Assembly: GCA_003133425.1 (NCBI GenBank)
Contig: PKXI01000332.1
Coordinates: forward strand, 1-7,682
Direction of reading: 5' to 3'
From: Acidobacteriaceae bacterium
Lineage (GTDB): Bacteria > Acidobacteriota > Terriglobia > Terriglobales > Acidobacteriaceae
Length of the DNA stretch: 7,682 nt
This document shows, one piece after another, positions 6,247 through 7,682 of this stretch. Positions within the stretch are counted from its first letter, which is position 1. Every line of letters begins with the position of its first letter. A program made the translations under genes and the position numbers. Below the pieces are notes generated by a model. That model was not told the DNA's origin, did not search any database, and saw only the letters and a list, made by a program, of their open reading frames with translations.

Positions 6247-7200
6247 ATGGCTGATCTAAAGGTAATTGCGGTTGTAGGAGCGACCGGCGCGCAGGGCGGC
6301 GGTTTGGTTCGTGCGATTCTTAACGACCCAAATGGCGGTTTTGCCGCGCGGGTGCTTACCAGGGATGTGAACGGTGCGAAGGCGAAGGAGTTCGCGAAGC
6401 TGGGCGCTGAGGTTGTAGCCGCAGACGTCGACGACGCGGCGAGTCTGAAGAAAGCATTCGAGGGCGCATATGGAGCCTATTGCGTAACGTTTTTCTGGGC
6501 GCACTTTTCTCCGGAAAAGGAGATGGCAGAAGCGAAGGCAATGGCGGAGGCCGCGAAGGCTGCAGGTCTGCGACACGTGATCTGGTCGACGCTGGAGGAC
6601 ACGCGCAAGTGGGTACCGCTGAGCGACGACCGCATGCCGACGCTTCAGGGCAAATACAAGGTCCCGCACTTTGACGCCAAGGGCGAGTCCGACCACTTTT
6701 TCACAGACGCGGGAGTTCCGACGACGTTCCTGCTGACGTCGTTCTATTGGGACAACTTTATTTACTTCGGCATGGGCCCGAAAAAGGGACCGGACGGAAA
6801 GTTGGGCATCACACTTCCGATGGGCGACAAGAAACTGCCGGGCATCGCCGCCGAAGACATTGGCAGGTGCGCCTACGGCATATTCAAAAAAGGCGATGAG
6901 TTCATCGGCAAGCGGGTTGCAATTTCAGGCGAGAATTTGACCGGCGCGCAGATGGCAGCGGTTTTCAGCGAAGTGCTCGGGAAGGAAGTCCGCTACAACA
7001 GCGTGCCTCCCGAGGTGTACCGCGGGTTCGGTTTCCCCGGCGCGGATGATTTGGGCAACATGTTTCAGTTCAAACGCGACTTCGAAGACTATTTTTCCGG
7101 GGCGCGCCGCCCTGAATTCGGCCGGAGCCTGAACCCCTCATTACAAAGCTTCAAGATGTGGCTGACGCAGAACAAGAACGCGATTCCGCTCGAAGACTAG
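6247..7200 (+). CDS. NmrA-like NAD(P)-binding protein (HSCARG/NMRAL1-like)
   Basis: An atypical short-chain dehydrogenase-fold protein of 317 residues. The Rossmann loop GATGAQG (11-17) opens the protein, and T38-R39 after the second strand is where NmrA/HSCARG proteins contact the NADP 2'-phosphate. Downstream, segments such as HFDAKGE, the GFPGADDLGNMFQF stretch and a LNPS...W tail line up with human HSCARG (NMRAL1) as I recall it, including the C-terminal region, so this is a full-length family member. Known members act as NADP(H)-ratio sensors rather than enzymes; some bacterial relatives (QorB-like) reduce quinones. No signal peptide or membrane segment is visible. The ATG at 6247 is chosen because GGAGG lies 6 bases upstream; a GTG at 6205 would add 14 unsupported residues. 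It is divergent from the oxidoreductase operon, so a regulatory or functional link through NADPH is possible but unproven. Confidence 0.88.
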   Translation: MADLKVIAVVGATGAQGGGLVRAILNDPNGGFAARVLTRDVNGAKAKEFAKLGAEVVAADVDDAASLKKAFEGAYGAYCVTFFWAHFSPEKEMAEAKAMAEAAKAAGLRHVIWSTLEDTRKWVPLSDDRMPTLQGKYKVPHFDAKGESDHFFTDAGVPTTFLLTSFYWDNFIYFGMGPKKGPDGKLGITLPMGDKKLPGIAAEDIGRCAYGIFKKGDEFIGKRVAISGENLTGAQMAAVFSEVLGKEVRYNSVPPEVYRGFGFPGADDLGNMFQFKRDFEDYFSGARRPEFGRSLNPSLQSFKMWLTQNKNAIPLED

Positions 7201-7359
7201 TAGGAAGTGCCTGACGCTAGTCCACGGCGCAGGTCCGGGCCTGGCGGCTCGGGCTTGCGCTGGATTCCGCTTTATCCACACATCTAATCCAGTTTTCATG
7301 CGTGGCGGCGGTGAGGTGTGCCGGGCAACAATGAATGACGGAGAATCCTGGAGACCGGC

Positions 7360-7682
7360 GTGACGGGCAAACTGGAAATGATTGTGGGGCCGATGCGGAG
7401 CAACAAGACCGCGGAGCTGCTGCGGAGAATCGAGACGCGGCGGCAGTATGCCAAGCAGTACGTGATGCTGTTGAAGCCGAGTGACGATACCAAGGCGGCG
7501 GCCGGAGTGGTGGAAAGCCGGAATCGGAACGGATGCGGGAAGATGGAGGCGGTTGAGTTCCGGTCTGCCGATCCGTGGACGGTGCTGCCGGTTCTGGCGG
7601 CTACGGAACAGCAGATTGGCAAGCGTGTGGAATGTATAGCCATCGACGAGGGGCAGTTTGTTCAGGATCTCTTCGCGTTTAC
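7360..7682 (+). CDS. tdk: Thymidine kinase, N-terminal part (runs off window)
   Basis: Thymidine kinase phosphorylates thymidine to dTMP using ATP in the pyrimidine salvage pathway. About 107 residues are present before the window ends in mid-codon. Type II Tdk features: a P-loop at residues 10-17 reading GPMRSNKT, followed by AELLRRIETRRQYAKQ; a VMLLKPSDD segment (35-43) matching the family KPxxD; a SRNRNG stretch resembling the family SHNG; and DEGQF (96-100) matching the Walker B-like DEAQF. Two departures are visible: Asn15 where the family usually has Gly before the catalytic Lys16, and Gly98 for the usual Ala. The GTG start at 7360 has GGAG 6 bases upstream (7350-7353) and an in-frame stop at 7336 bounds it. 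An ATG at 7378 would leave only three residues before the P-loop. The nucleoside- and zinc-binding C-terminal half lies outside the window. Confidence 0.8.
   Translation, partial: MTGKLEMIVGPMRSNKTAELLRRIETRRQYAKQYVMLLKPSDDTKAAAGVVESRNRNGCGKMEAVEFRSADPWTVLPVLAATEQQIGKRVECIAIDEGQFVQDLFAF

Noticed and set aside
7296..7643. Minus-strand open frame of 115 codons at the right end
   Set aside because: It is the antisense of tdk, whose plus-strand frame shows the P-loop and DEGQF motifs.

Overview
The window looks like a GC-rich bacterial chromosome segment. The nearest recall-based guess is Acidobacteriota (Terriglobia-like); this rests on the general look of the proteins, not on a search, so treat it as tentative. 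No insertion sequences, integrases, CRISPR arrays, rRNA or tRNA genes were seen.

Layout, left to right. Positions 1-76 hold nothing recognisable. A minus-strand accA (acetyl-CoA carboxylase carboxyltransferase alpha, 77-922) lacks the usual N-terminal helical region. A 356-base gap (923-1278) holds a plausible accA promoter and a compact hairpin flanked by 12-base direct repeats. Next comes a tight three-gene minus-strand operon, transcribed from 5776 down to 1279: a NuoE/HoxE-type [2Fe-2S] subunit, a 1063-residue fusion of a NuoF/HoxF diaphorase to a GltD/NfnB-type NADPH oxidoreductase, and a HoxU-type multi-cluster iron-sulfur subunit that appears to start at TTG. A 470-base divergent intergenic region (5777-6246) carries several inverted repeats and a good plus-strand promoter. 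On the plus strand follow an NmrA/HSCARG-like NADP-sensing protein (6247-7200) and the first part of a thymidine kinase (7360 to the window edge) whose P-loop has Asn where Gly is usual.

How the genes work together. The E-F-U order is that of the diaphorase half of bidirectional NAD-reducing hydrogenases, but no hydrogenase genes (hoxY/hoxH) follow; accA does. The fusion places an NAD(H)/FMN site and a predicted NADPH/FAD site on one chain, wired by many cysteine clusters. The best reading is a stand-alone soluble NADPH/NAD(H) oxidoreductase or transhydrogenase, possibly ferredoxin-linked and possibly flavin-bifurcating, in the spirit of Nfn and Sporomusa-type (Stn) enzymes. Divergently beside it sits a probable NADP(H)-binding redox sensor, and on the other side a fatty-acid synthesis gene, a pathway that consumes NADPH. 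Shared redox logic is an inference from position only.
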